Positions 1-11,250 of a DNA stretch of 64,000 bases are shown one piece after another; position 1 is the stretch's first letter, and each line of letters opens with the position of its first letter. Under the pieces are notes generated by a model. That model saw nothing but the letters and a program-made list of their open reading frames with translations, did not search any database and was not told where the DNA came from. A program made the translations under genes and the position numbers. Source of the stretch: Amblyomma americanum (Eukaryota; Arthropoda; Arachnida; Ixodida; Ixodidae); NCBI RefSeq assembly GCF_052857255.1, contig NC_135498.1, positions 159,139,124 to 159,203,123 of the forward strand, written 5' to 3'.

Positions 1-298
1 CAAGATATATTCTGCTCATTTCTCTATCACCTGAGAGTGTGGATATGATCTAATGTTGAATGTCTTTTTTTAAAGCCTGCTTGATCATTTCGTTTATTAA
101 AGCTGAAGGTTTCCCTAACTCTATCAGCAATTACCTTAGTAAATACCTTGTAGGCATCGCAAGCTGATCGGTCTATATTTTGAAGTCCTTGTCGTCTCCT
201 TTCATATCAATTAAGATTATGTTTGCGTTCTTACATGCTTCTGGTACGGTCGAGGTCATAAGGCATTGCGTATATAGGGCGGACATTTTTTCTAGCAC

Positions 299-548
299 CG
301 CAGCGGTGGCCAAGTGGTTGAGCATCCGCCTCGCATGCGGGAGGTGCGGGGTTCGATCCCCAGTGCCGCCGGGTACCCACCGGTGATACAATGGGTACAA
401 GCTTTCCCCTGGTCTGGTGCTCGGCTTATTTAGGGTGAAATGCTTGGGAAATGGGTCTTTGACCCCACCTTGAGAATTTGAAAGATACCTTGTGTCATGG
501 CGCTCTTTGGCCACAGATGCCCTTGCGCCATAAAAACCCATCATCATC
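299..548 (+). mobile_element. tRNA-derived SINE, copy 1 (Ruka-like), with 14-bp target duplication
   Basis: A 250-bp element begins with a tRNA-like head holding an RNA polymerase III A box (TGGCCAAGTGG, 307-317) and a B box (GGTTCGATCCC, 350-360). The anticodon-loop position reads CGC, suggesting a tRNA-Ala ancestor. A tRNA-unrelated body follows and the 3' end is a short CAT repeat. Perfect direct repeats ATTTTTTCTAGCAC flank it at 285-298 and 549-562, which shows LINE-machinery insertion. The host DNA is the RTE-like LINE relic. Resemblance to the tick Ruka SINE is from memory of its layout, not an alignment. Confidence 0.85.
307..360 (+). promoter_or_regulatory. Pol III internal promoter (A and B boxes) of SINE copy 1
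   Basis: The A box at 307-317 matches TRGCNNAGYNGG-type consensus without the extra base, and the B box at 350-360 matches GGTTCGANTCC apart from one position. Their spacing of about 32 bp is normal for a tRNA gene. Both boxes are intact, so this SINE copy could in principle still be transcribed. Confidence 0.7.
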
Positions 549-1640
549 ATTTTTTCTAGCACAATCTCCCCTCCGTCCTTCAATAGATCTCCTTTTACGT
601 GATCCTCACCAGCTGCTTTTCCCCTTTGCACTGCTCCTAAGGCATTCTTTACTTCCTCTTTCGTTACTGGCGGGATGACGCATTGCTGAGCGTCATTGTC
701 TCTATTTATTAACGTTCTGATTACATTGGCTACTGTATAGATTTGTGTAGAACGTTTCGGCTACTTTAACTATCTTATCCATATTGCTATCGATATTGCC
801 CGCTTTTAGGCTACCTCTGGTCTTTAGAGCATGCTCGATTCTTTCCATATTAAACTTCCTTATGTCGGCTACCTTGCGGTTATTTATTACCTTCGATAGC
901 TCTGCTACTTCTATTCTGTCTGTACGGTTAGACGCTCTCATGCTTTGACGTTTCTTAATCAGATCTTTCGTCTTCTGAGATAGGTTGCCGGTATATTGTT
1001 GAACCGTCCTACCAACTAGTTATACTGCGCACACCGTAATAATAGCTGTCAGATTATCGTTCATTCTATGAACATTAAGATCGTCTTCCTCATTTAAAGC
1101 GGAATATCTGTTCTTCAGCGATTTCGTGAATTCTGTTATGTTCCCTCTTACCGCTAGCTCCTAACTTATCCCATAGCCGCCTACCGCCTGGTCGCCAGCC
1201 TGCTTCTTGCCCACCTTCGCACTGAAATCGCCCATCAGTACAGTACACTGCGATTTTACTTTGTTCATTGCCGATTCCACTACTTCATAGAATCTTACAA
1301 CAGTCTGGTCATCATGACTAGATATAGGTGCGTAGGCTTGCACCACCTTCAGCTTCACCTCTGATTAAACCTAATTAAGATAGCTGCCACCCGTTCGTTA
1401 ATACTATAAAAATCCTCCACGTAGCCAGCTATATGCTAATTAATGACGAATGCTACACCAGTGCTCGTCTATCCGCTGATCCTCGATAGCACAGTATGTG
1501 CCCGTCCTTTAGTACTGTATATGCCTCACTTTTCCTCCTAACTTCACTTAGCCCTATGACATCCCATTTATTCCCCGCTGGTTCCTCGAACAGCACTGCT
1601 AGGCTAGCCTCGCTGATAACGCTCTAGCGTTAAACGTTGC

Positions 1641-4171
1641 CAGGTTCAAATTTCAACAGCGGCCTGTCCGTCGCCCGAAATTCTTAGAACCCTCCGCTGC
1701 GTCACAGGTCTGACCGCCGCCTAGGTCAGTTGCTCCGCATCCGCTCGAGGGCCGAGGGTTTATTGTTTGTTCATAGAATGTTGTGGCCAAGATTAAACCA
1801 GGGTGGCCAAATCCTGTTCTGGAGGGACTGCGTTGTCGGTTCTCGTCACCGAGATCAGGCCGCACCCCAGGCCTGGTTATGCAATTCCATCGACGCGCGG
1901 ATTTTTTTTTTCAAACGCGGTATAGAATTCCGCGGCACCGGGAGTCGAGCCCCGGGCCTCTTGCAGGCGAGGCGAGGAGAACCTTCCCTTAAGGCGTGCT
2001 AATTGCGTTAAAGGGACACAGAAAGGGGTGTTGGAGCTTGGCTTTAAAATGCTTGCACTATGTAGGGTACAGGCCACCGAGCGTCCACGCCACTTACGAG
2101 ACCTCGGAAGCCAGCAGAAAATTTTCGATACATTTTTAATAATTCCCGCTTTCACACCTCGCGGCGACGCGCAGTGCCGAGCTTTCGAGCGAAAACCTGG
2201 CACACAACGTTACGTCGTGCAATTGACGTCAGCAGCAAAGGGTTATCATTGGTTAACAGCGCAACATTCTTTCAGACGTGACGCGCCCCCCATGGCCGCG
2301 GCCACTACGCGCGCGTCGCAGCCGCCGGAGGTAGGGGAGGGGCCGAGTGGGTGAGGTCGGCGGAGGAGCACCGCCGCTTTGGCGTGCGAGAGGAGAGGGA
2401 AAGGCGCGAAGATGCGCAAGTTCAAATTTTTTTTGCATATAACCAAGCTTCCACAAAACGCTTTAAAATATTCTTGCTGGATGATAATTATGAAGCGGCG
2501 TCTTTTAACATCCCAGACATATAGCAATTTTATTGAGAGCCCCTTAACTGGGGCCCTTTAATGTGTCATTGGAAAGTCAACATTACTTGTGTACTGAAAC
2601 GCACCATTCCCGTAGAGTTCTTGTCGGCAAGAATAGCTAAACCGTGCTTTGCTCAGCCTTTAAAGGGTCATGTAAATACGAGACGATGTTAGCTGCCAAA
2701 CGGTGCAGAAACATGGCTAATGGGTACATTCACGTGCGAATATTTTTATGCCTGACGCTTGCAATAAGCAGGTTTCCATATTGCGCCATAAGTACATGGT
2801 GCAGTGCTTTACCCAGGGCGGGAATGATAGAATAATTACATTCGAAGTTCATTTTAGTCCAATTACTTTCGCCCTTAGACATTGCACAGGGCCTTGATTC
2901 CCTGTCACTGGAATCAGTCGCTTACATATGCCGATGGTAAAAATGGAATAAAATCTGACGGAAAGGATGCTTGTATTCTGGCGGCTTAACTGTCTTTGCA
3001 TGGCTTCCTTCTATTTGCGAAAACTCGACACGCACAGCAATGCTGCTCCAAGAAAACAGTGGGCGAAGAAATGAACCTCGTTCTTTGCACCTGTACGCAA
3101 GAATAAAAAATATATACCAGCACTGAGAGACGCATGTCTCTAATTTTGAGTAACATGAAGTTATCTCGAAATGGCACAGCTTTAACAGGTAAAACTCAAG
3201 TGACAGCGACTGCAAACTTCCGTAGCTTTTCTATGCAGGCAATCTGGTAATCGCCGCGCACTGCTTACCGGTGGAGCTATAAGCACATAATTGCCGTTCT
3301 AGTTTCACTCAAGTGCTGTGTGACAATCTTCATTGTCAGCCTCACTGTGTTTCGATTCGCGAAGTGTGCGGGGAGCGTCTACTGCTCCCCCTCCACACCT
3401 GGTGCTTTCCAGCAATTTCTTTCTTCACTTCCGCTCGTTCCTACGCATCGCAGAAAAACGAAGCTTACTTAACCTGGACGCGACCGGCGAACAAAAGCTT
3501 TCCAAGTGTGAATTTTAATAACAAGCACAATTCTTCCTAAGGCGGCACTGCTTAAAACCACGATATTAGCTTCATTGAGGTGCCGGTCTAGTCTAGTTCC
3601 TGAGAACTTCCAATAATCTCGACTTCAAGGCATTGGCAAAGATTCTTATACTCCTGAACATTAGTTCTCACTCTGCCTGTGAGTAAGTTTTGCGGACGTG
3701 CGGTAGAGCTTTTATATTTACTAAGAATATCGACGGCAATACAAAGCGCCTATCTTTTCCCGTAAAATCACGGCTAAGTTGCAAATTCCGTACAACATTT
3801 CACAACCTCTGAAACCTGCCAGACAATCTCGAGAAACTTCAGCTCGACGCGCGCTGCACCACTGCATTTAAAAATACATTCACCCGCGGTTGAGAAATTC
3901 CAGTTCACTCTTGACAGTCCAGCACTCGAGCGTGGGCGTTGCCTCCCGTGTGTGAAGGCAGCTTGGCAGATTTGCAGGCATGATGACTCACAGAATCTAT
4001 GAGTTTTGATCTTGCCACAGGCCTGAGTTGCTATCTGGGCTCTGTAGAAAAATGCTAACGATTGGTCTCATCTTTTCTAATACCTCGTTAGTTTCAATGC
4101 TACGCTTGATATAGTGATCTTGAAGTCTATTTCATTTTAGGGCAGGCAAACATTTGATCCCCAGTGCTTAC
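1641..4171. other. Non-coding stretch, probably intron or 3' part of the peptidase locus
   Basis: I find no supportable exon here. About 2270-2400 is strongly CpG-rich compared with its surroundings. About 1920-1990 has a tRNA T-arm-like segment on the minus strand next to an A-run, possibly a SINE scrap. The next exon of the minus-strand peptidase gene must start with one base to complete a split codon, but I could not locate it between 2600 and 4171. Confidence 0.4.
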
Positions 4172-4253
4172 CTCAGGAGCAGTTGCGCGTCCCTGCAGCT
4201 GATCGACTGGCTCGGTATCGGTGGCAGGCCGGCAAACGCAGGATCCATCCTCT
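4172..4253 (-). CDS. Peptidase exon f: end of the PA domain
   Basis: An 82-bp exon between ATCTGCAG and GTAAGC. It completes the split codon with 2 bases, then reads 26 codons including FAGLPPIPSQSISCRDAQLLL. This corresponds to the GLPSIPVHPIGYYDAQKLL stretch. It ends in phase 2, so the unseen next exon must begin with one base. Confidence 0.82.
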
Positions 4254-7200
4254 CTGCAGATGCTGCGTTGAAGTTCCCGTCATTTTGTAGCCTAGGGCAA
4301 TGTGTAAACTCTTGGAGCGATTCGAGCCACCAAATGAGATGGTTTGTGTGCCAGTCCATTAAAATTATACAATTTTTTTTCCAATGTAACCAAGTAAAGA
4401 AACTGAAATACGAACCATTGGCGCAAGGCGCCCGTGTGCTGTGCAATGTCCGTGCACGCTGAAGATCCCAACTTGGTCGAAATTATTCTGGAGCCTTCCA
4501 CTATGGCCACCTCTTTCCTCCTCCCTTCCTCCCCCCTTAATTCACTGCCACCTTGCTCCCTTCCCTCAGAGAGTGGTTGAGGTGTCCACGGAGAAGTGAG
4601 CCAGTTAAGCGCAATTTCCTTTCCACAAAATCTATTCTTATTTCATTTTTATTCCAAAGTGACGAAGGACACCCACATTTATGATATTGTAATGGAGCAA
4701 TACAGTGTGGTTATTATCATGGTGAGGCGAAAGTCGTGAATTTAGCAACATTATTCCTGTCTTCGGCAAGGTGCAGGTAACATTTAGGCAAATAGGCAAC
4801 ATTTGAATATACCCATTCTGAAAAGTTTTGTTCATGAGAGTTTCCTGGCTGCGTGAAGAGTACAATACAGAGGTGCATTTTAATTCAGGAAAAGAGAAAT
4901 GGAATAATCTAGAAAGCATCCACTTAGGAAAAGACCAAATGAAACACAGTTGGAGTACGATTTCTTCACAGTTTAATTACAATTGAGCTATCTAGTTTAC
5001 CTAAAATTTTCATCTTCATTTCATTTCATGACGAGAGTGACGAAAAGAATTACATTTTCATTTTGTGTCCCTTTGTCATCGAAGCCTGCATTTAGGAACA
5101 GGTTTCATACACTGCCCTTGGTCTGTGAAAAATACTCATGGGCGGAGGGGGCGAAGAAGGCATTCGAACACTTTGTAAACCTGTTTCCGAGTCTTGAACT
5201 CTCTGCGGAAAATTTTTGAAGAAATCGTTGCGGTGCGCAATTCCCCAAAGCTGATCTTTAAAAATTAGACTTTCTGCATTGAGCTGCTGGGACATATGCT
5301 GAGAGCATACGCAAAGAAAAAAGTACATCGAAATCACCTGCTAAACTCTACTCAGCCAATCAGACTAGCAGGCGACCACGCAATATGTAGCTTCGGGAAC
5401 AAGAACTTCTTTAAACCTTATTACCATTGCTAAGAAACCAGAAAACAACCTCGGAGAAGTGCATAATATGCAGGTGGCCAATAACATTAATCTAATGTTG
5501 CGACATTAAAAACAGGCTGCCTTGTCTTCAATGCAGGTGAATGTCAGTACCTTCAGAGACGAAAAATATTAAGCTTCAAATGATTTTAGCCAGAAAACCA
5601 TGATTAGATGTGAAATACAATGCATTTATGGGCAGGAAGCATAGAAAATCAAGCATTGGAAGGAATAGGCCCCATGTAATTTTCAAGACTCTATTTACGC
5701 GACCGGTGATCCCTTTCCACACATAACCACACGCGTAGCCACAGTGCAGCTACATGCTCTTATACGTTGAGTAAGCAAGGCTCTCCTATACGCATTATGG
5801 GCACAGCAAGGGTGATCACCAACACGTCGAATCAAATGCAGTGCATTCAATATAGTCGTTTATGTTTGAGGAAACACTTTATTTTGGTGCTTTAAAATTC
5901 ACCCGAGTTCACAAGCACTCCCTACTTCCAAATAATGCTTGGCCGAGAGGACTGACTCTCAACATTTAGTGCACCTCGTGTTGCATGCACAGAACTGCAG
6001 ATATCTGCGAGAATAATGACCTCTTTTAAGTGCCAGTGCTTCTAGTACAAGCTCCACTACACCACCTAACTGCAAACACAACGCTCTGAAAGTTTTTGAA
6101 AGCCGGTACATGTATCAAGCCACGTTGCTCAGAATAATTTCTGCTTCGAGTAATAATTTCCAATAATTTCTGCTGAAAATTCAGACAAAATAGCATCTGG
6201 CTTTCATTTAGCACAACTTCCGTAGCAATCAGCTGGTTTGATTTGCACAGGAACAAAAATGTCGTTCTGGAGCATTTACTCTTTGCAAAGCTACTCCTTG
6301 TATGTCAAGAGTATGCGAGTGAGAGTAATAGATTAGCCAGCACGCTGCTCTGTTTCCTTGATAAGTGGTGTCGTTCTGGTTTCTTGTGGGAAACCGCAAG
6401 ATTTTCCGACTTGCACAAGTAAAGGGTCTTGGCTCACGTATGGCAGGCACTCCAGGCGTAAGTGGATCCCCCACATGCATCATCGTGTCCCGGCGCAGCA
6501 CGCTATCCGGCATGCGTGGCCCGGCAGGAAAGAGCAGAGGCGATCCGGACTTTCTCGTACGGCTGCTTGGATCCGGAAACACAAGAAGCCCCACGCCTCC
6601 CTTGCGGGCACAGCTGTACGCCTTAGAGGCTAGTGTGGAGCCCGCGTTGCTGCGCAGCAAAAGAGAATAGAAAACTGAGTGCTTTAAACCTCAATGTAAA
6701 CACCAGTCTGCCAGCTCTGTTGCATTTCGCATTCATCTTAAGCTCTCGAACTTTAAATCATCTTAAATCGAACCTGAAAACTACTACTCAAGCTGCCAGT
6801 TAACGAAACATCTTACTAGATAGGCTCTGTACATCCAGCGACATCTGTCAAGAGCTTTATTACCTCACTGCCGACCGAATGGTTAACATGGATCTGTCTT
6901 GACGGCAGGACTGAGCTCGAGCTATGGATATCAAGTGTGGTACATAAATTCCTTCGGCAAATTGCATTGAAACGAAAGGTGCGTGCCTAATAAAGGCAGC
7001 AAGGAAGTTGCCTTTCCGGAATCTGGTGCAGTTTTGATATCGCGTCGGAAAACAGATTCTAAATCCTTTCAAAATATTCATTTCTCTGAAGTATTTCAAT
7101 AACATAGCACTCATGACCAAACAATGTTTATTGTAGTTCGCATATATTAGCAATAGGCTTGATTATTTTATTTTAAAGACCGTGAAGCACCTTATTGAGG

Positions 7201-10200
7201 TGGCAGTGAATTTGCAGTGAATTTGGAGCATCTCCCTCCGGTATAAAACACAAGCTTTGCTTGTAGTATTAACTTACCGTGCAATGCAGAGGCATCCGGC
7301 AATGCTGACGTTGAGCGTTTCTAAGTCGTCTAGATCTTCGTGCGTAGCTCTGTTGACATACACAAGACAACCCTGCAATAAGGCTCCTCATTACTTAACA
7401 AAGCTTGAAATGGGGCCTCGTCATTCAGGTGTTTTTTCAAGCAAAGAAGACGGCACATTTTGAAGAAACTGTGAGCATAGATACCACCATGAAATATGTA
7501 AGCTCTTCTTACATCTCGGCTCATGGACAATACAATATTAAGAGTTACAAAATAAAGTCAACTTTTAGGCGGGAAGCAAGGACAACGTTTAGATTCCGTA
7601 TGTCGAAGGTTCTAAATGCAGAGTACTAGTTTAAGATGTTTTATGTGTTATTTCGTGTTCACTTTAATGTCATCAGAATTCAAGATTTAAGGGAAGAGCG
7701 CTTTAAGCATGCACCATTTATTAATTGGGTTTTAATACCTGGCTTGAAAAAAAGACAGCGAACAACGTTCGGAAACCATCCGTAAGCTCATTTGTAATAA
7801 ACTATAGGCGTCATTACGATTAAGGGAATCTTCTTTACACATGAAGCATTGTGCAGCTTCATCATCTGCATCTCCAGACTACATCAACTCTCCTAATGCT
7901 TCTCAAATATACCTGCGCTGCGCTAGCGGGCGCCACATGTGCTAGCAAACTGCCTATTTTCACCTCTCCATTTGAGCCTGGGCCAATAATGGTGCATTTC
8001 ATGCCCTTCCGATGCACTTAATTAACCAAAAATACAATCGGCTATCTTTCATTGATGTTAGTGAGACTCACTTTTGTTGTGTTACTCCTGTGATGTGTCA
8101 TGGTTTGCCTTTAGAGCCATCATGATCAGCCCAACTATGTCCACCACAGGAAAAAGGCCTCTAGCTCCCATATCTATACATTTAAGACTGCCCTTTTCAG
8201 TGGCGGCCTTTTTGTCACTGCAAACCACGTCTGCGCGCCCTAATCACGACAACGCGTAGCCTTCACCATGCCCGTTACTGCCGACAAAAGCGCGATATTT
8301 TAATACAAACCAAAACGTCTCCCGGCGGCGAATATGCAAGGAAAGCAGGCCCGACGTCAGTGTCCAAACCCTCAATCCGTTCTTCGTGGGAAGCTGCCTC
8401 AAGCAGCACTTCGCCTGTAGTGACATTCACCAGTTGCACCTGCAGGATAAAAAAGAGCTAATAAGAACACTTACAGACTTCATTCAGCGCAGAATTCTAA
8501 AGACAAAAATTATCTGCCAGTTCTAGAAAACTAGCCTCCAAATTCTTCAGCTGCAGTGCTTCGTAAGCATACGACGCACTGCTCAAAAGTTGTTTCAAAT
8601 TATGGTCTGTTTTACCACAGTTTTGCGCCCGTGCACAGCAAAAGCACAAACAGAAAACAGCGAGAAAGTTGCCCAACCATCGCTTATACACTTCAAGGCA
8701 CTTGAGTGACACCAAAACGAAGCAAACGTTTTATTTCCTCTGTGCAGCAATAAATCTACCGCATGTATATGAATTGCCCGAATTTCTTAAATGAATTTTT
8801 TCGAAACCTCGTTATCATGTATAATATATAAAATCGACATACTATAAAGCGGGATGTGCACACAAATTTTGAAATCAACGTATAAATTCGTCAGTCATCA
8901 GGTCTCACAAGCTTTAGTGTCGCATATCAACGAATGCGATCAAACCGACAGCTTATCAAACGGTACGAAGCGTTTTTTGCGCGCAATTTACAAAATCCCT
9001 CGCCCGCATTTTCAACACGCTCTGGTAACGCGCGTACCGTATTCGGATCTGAAGCGTTAGGGTAGGAGAGCAGCACGTGGTAAGGTTGCAGCCGCACTTC
9101 GTCAAAACCGTAGTCGCTAAGTCGGTCGGCTAAGTATTGAGCCAGCACATGTTCTTCACGCGGGCTGCCGGCAACGTGAGGCTCTTGGGCGAAAACCCTG
9201 CGTAAAACCATAAAAAGGTTTTGTACGAAGAAACACATTCGCAGATGATATTTTTCGCACCTATAAACAGCGGTCAGTACCGCATACCTTCAAATTCCAT
9301 CAGAAGATATAAAAACCAACATTGCGTTTCTAAAAGCCTCTTTCGTCCCGTTCATCAGTAATCACTACACGGTCCACCTTTCTTTTTTTTATTCCCGCCT
9401 TGTAATTTTAGTTTTTACCAGTTTCATTAAAAAAAACATGCCACGACTAAATGAGTATTTATAGCAAATTCTTCTCTCTCTAACGTGCGAAGAGCTCGCG
9501 TTAAGGTACTGGATAGCAATGTCTGAAAATTCTCTGCCTCTTTTTAAACCGGTACGAAAAGGTGTGCTTCCTTCCACGTTTTTGACTCGCCGATGCCTTT
9601 ACTTGGTAGGCGGCATACGGAGTTGTGAAAATATTCTTTAGCACGTATGAATTGACACACTCCGCCAGGATTACTCGCGGGCACACATGCAGGAAAAAAA
9701 ATTCAAAGCAAGCGGGAAAAGTGTTTTCTAAGTGACTTGTTGCTTCTATCCTTTTTTTACATCGGCAATGCAGTTTGCCCTGCAGCTCATGCCCTAAAAA
9801 AAATTATTGACTTCATAAGCAGTCATTGTTGTTGTTTCTCCACTTCAACCTGAACCACGTTGTCAACGGCAGGGTTGCCATTGGACGTTTATGCCTTTCC
9901 AGGTATAGGGCGGTTTCATAAAGACTTTACAGAAAACTTTGCTACCTAAACCTTTTGCAGCTTAAGTTATATTTTCTACGAAAAGATTTCGACAGGAAAA
10001 TGTCTTACCGGATGTGCTCCTCCAGAGACTCATCTTGAATTTCCTTTGTAAAAATGTCGGTGTCGACAGGACCATGTGCGTTCTCCCAGAGAACAGCGCT
10101 ATCATTGCTGCAGCTTCCATCAGTACATGTGGCACTGTTATTTGTTGGGCGAAATGAGCTCAGCTCCTCGCCCTGCCGCCCCTTTGTCTCAGCTTGTGCG

Positions 10201-10347
10201 GTGAGACAGTCGTTGGGCTTAGTGGAGCGCTGCTCGCAGAATGGAGGCAAGACATAGTGTCCCACAAGCAGGAATACAACGGCAGCTGCAAGTACAGCCA
10301 AGGTTCCCGCTGCGCACGCCTTCCCGTGACCGGCGGTCGCCGTGGAC
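4172..10347 (-). CDS. M28B metallopeptidase, glutamate carboxypeptidase II / NAALADase-like (partial, six internal exons)
   Basis: Six minus-strand blocks with GT/AG borders and matching phases (10347-10009, 9197-9038, 8439-8311, 7372-7278, 6649-6438, 4253-4172) form one continuous frame. The frame aligns along human FOLH1-type proteins from the membrane anchor to the end of the protease-associated domain. Diagnostic matches are VLLSYPNASDPNT, CLVYVNRATHEDL, GDPLTPGVPA and AGLPPIP. Known members are type II membrane glycoproteins that remove C-terminal glutamate from N-acetylated peptides or folates. The zinc ligands and catalytic glutamate of the M28 domain lie in later exons, not found in the window, so activity cannot be judged. 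The initiator Met is in an unseen upstream exon, because 10347 is preceded by a splice acceptor. NAALADL1- or transferrin-receptor-like relatives remain possible. Identification of the superfamily is strong. Confidence 0.88.
4254..6437 (-). other. Intron of the peptidase gene
   Basis: About 2.2 kb of AT-rich sequence between exons e and f. I see no conserved open frame, RNA gene or recognisable element in it. Confidence 0.6.
6438..6649 (-). CDS. Peptidase exon e: PA-domain core
   Basis: This 212-bp exon starts after TGCGCAG at 6650 and supplies the 1 base required by exon d. It encodes GGVGLLVFPDP and GDPLTPGVPAI, the latter nearly identical to the family motif GDPLTPGYPA. It ends one base into a codon at a GTGAGC donor. 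A nearer acceptor at 6622 (CTCTAAG) would break the phase and was not chosen. Confidence 0.88.
7278..7372 (-). CDS. Peptidase exon d: PA-domain LVYVN segment
   Basis: A 95-bp exon between TATTGCAG and GTAAGT, 31 codons plus 2 bases. It reads CLVYVNRATHEDLDDL then AGCLCIAR, matching LVYVNYARTEDFFKL and GKIVIAR of the family. It is too short to stand out as an open frame and was found by phase and homology. Confidence 0.85.
8094..8235 (-). repeat. RTE LINE 3'-end scrap inside an intron
   Basis: The plus strand carries the degenerate phrase catcatgatcagcccaact, then ccaccacaggaaaaaggcct. These are hallmarks of the 3' end of a very widespread arthropod RTE-type LINE, in antisense. Recognition is from memory of that consensus, and the copy is strongly diverged. 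Confidence 0.5.
8311..8439 (-). CDS. Peptidase exon c: lead-in to the PA domain
   Basis: Exactly 43 codons, phase 0 at both ends, between a CCTGCAG acceptor and a GTTTGT donor. The sequence VGPAFLAYSPPGD matches the family pattern (PPFSAFSPQG). A GTTTTG donor 6 bases earlier is an alternative. The chosen one gives the same spacing to LVYVN as the human protein. Confidence 0.8.
9038..9197 (-). CDS. Peptidase exon b: start of the ectodomain
   Basis: This 160-bp exon adds 1 base to the split codon and then 53 codons, ending in phase 0 at a GTACGC donor. It carries EPHVAGSPREE and YHVLLSYPN, which align with the IPHLAGTEQN and YDVLLSYPN segments conserved in glutamate carboxypeptidase II. The acceptor is the CGCAG before 9197. 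Confidence 0.87.
10009..10347 (-). CDS. Peptidase exon a: signal-anchor and stalk
   Basis: An acceptor (pyrimidine-rich, ending CGCAG) precedes 10347 and a donor GTAAGA follows 10009. The exon encodes a hydrophobic span (LAVLAAAVVFLLVG) near its start, fitting a type II signal-anchor. A Cys-, Ser- and Thr-rich extracellular stalk with several N-x-S/T sites follows. It ends in LEEHIR with the last codon split in phase 2, completed by the first base of the next exon. No Met precedes the anchor within the exon, so at least one 5' exon is missing. Confidence 0.82.
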
Positions 10348-10849
10348 CTGCGATTGTAGGAAGGAGGGGTGCACGTCGCTTCTCACTGTATTAACCACGT
10401 AAGTAGGTCACGTCGATGTCTCAAGGTAGTCCCCGCGCCATGCACCGCTGTCATGCACGGGGATTTAAACTGTCATGCTGTCATCTACCGCTCATATCAT
10501 CAAGCATGCAACGGCACTTTTCAAAGAAAATCTAGGCTGCGTAGTACCGAGCATGAATCCATGTTAACTGCAAACGAAAAGATTATTTAGTGTTTATTCC
10601 GATTTCATGATAAAGGTGCGTATAATTACATCATTTTATGAATTACGATATGGAACATTCGTGCCTCTGCCAGATACGTGAAACGTTCAATGCATACCAT
10701 TTTCCGCTGCTTCCAGAGGGAATGGCGGTCTGTCAAAGTCTATTTATTCGCAAATATATCTTAAAAGACTCGTTCATACCCACGATCCTAACCACGGAAA
10801 CAGCGGGAGAGAAATCTCTTCACCAGATACCTAATAGAACCTCTCCTCC

Positions 10850-11250
10850 ACCAGCTGCGACGTGCTATGTTACGCTTGCTTCCTCTTGGAATCCATTACG
10901 CTAATCTAGAGGACAATCGATTACCTGCGCATCACATACCATGTCCATGCCAGTTTATCCTTTGTGATTCCATCCAGAATTTTATCTTCCTCCCTGGTAC
11001 ACTGCTTTCTTCCTTTTATTGGTTTACATTCTTTTTATGGCAGCTCCACCATATTATATGTCTCTTAACGTTTGCCTGTTATACTTAGTGGCACAGGCAG
11101 GGGCATATTGGTTTACATTCTTTTTCTGGCTGCCCCACCATACTTTTTGTCTCTTAACGTTACCCCTATCATATTGTTTTCCATAGGTCACTGCGTTGAT
11201 GATTTCTGCCAGTAAACTCATTTGACCACTTTAACTAGGCATCCCTGCGA
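10850..11250 (-). repeat. RTE LINE 3'-region relic with an internal tandem duplication
   Basis: Read on the minus strand, the sequence follows the late part of an RTE-type LINE (RRDNRW and EWIPRGSKR-like frames around 10860-10940, many stops). A segment is duplicated in tandem, 11018-11083 and 11106-11171, period 88. It belongs to the same family as the 8.1-kb scrap but is a separate piece, because peptidase exons lie between them. Confidence 0.5.

Larger units (their letters stand above)
1..1640 (-). mobile_element. Decayed RTE-like LINE (endonuclease to RT start), interrupted by a SINE
   Basis: Reading the minus strand from about 1640 down gives broken frames resembling the apurinic endonuclease of RTE-type LINEs. 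One piece (1161-1358) reads VVQAYAPISSHDD followed by VLMGDFSAKVG, the conserved endonuclease AYAP and GDFNA-type motifs. A further piece near 702-941 ends in a TFYTNLYSS stretch typical of the linker just before RT. Frames are interrupted by many stops, so this is a relic. The SINE at 299-548 is inserted in it. The element probably continues beyond the left window edge. Family assignment (RTE-like) is from motif style only. Confidence 0.7.

Noticed and set aside
299..370. tRNA-Ala gene
   Set aside because: The tRNA-like head is joined to a 180-bp body with a target duplication outside, so it is a SINE and not a free tRNA gene.
1923..1990. Second tRNA-like or SINE head on the minus strand
   Set aside because: A near-match to a B box and an adjacent A-run exist, but no A box or body could be aligned.
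2270..2400. CpG island promoter
   Set aside because: Locally CpG-rich, but no exon or start site nearby supports promoter function.
2600..4171. Further exon of the peptidase (expected to follow the exon at 4172-4253)
   Set aside because: I searched for the segment preceding the M28 domain but found nothing with matching phase and sequence.
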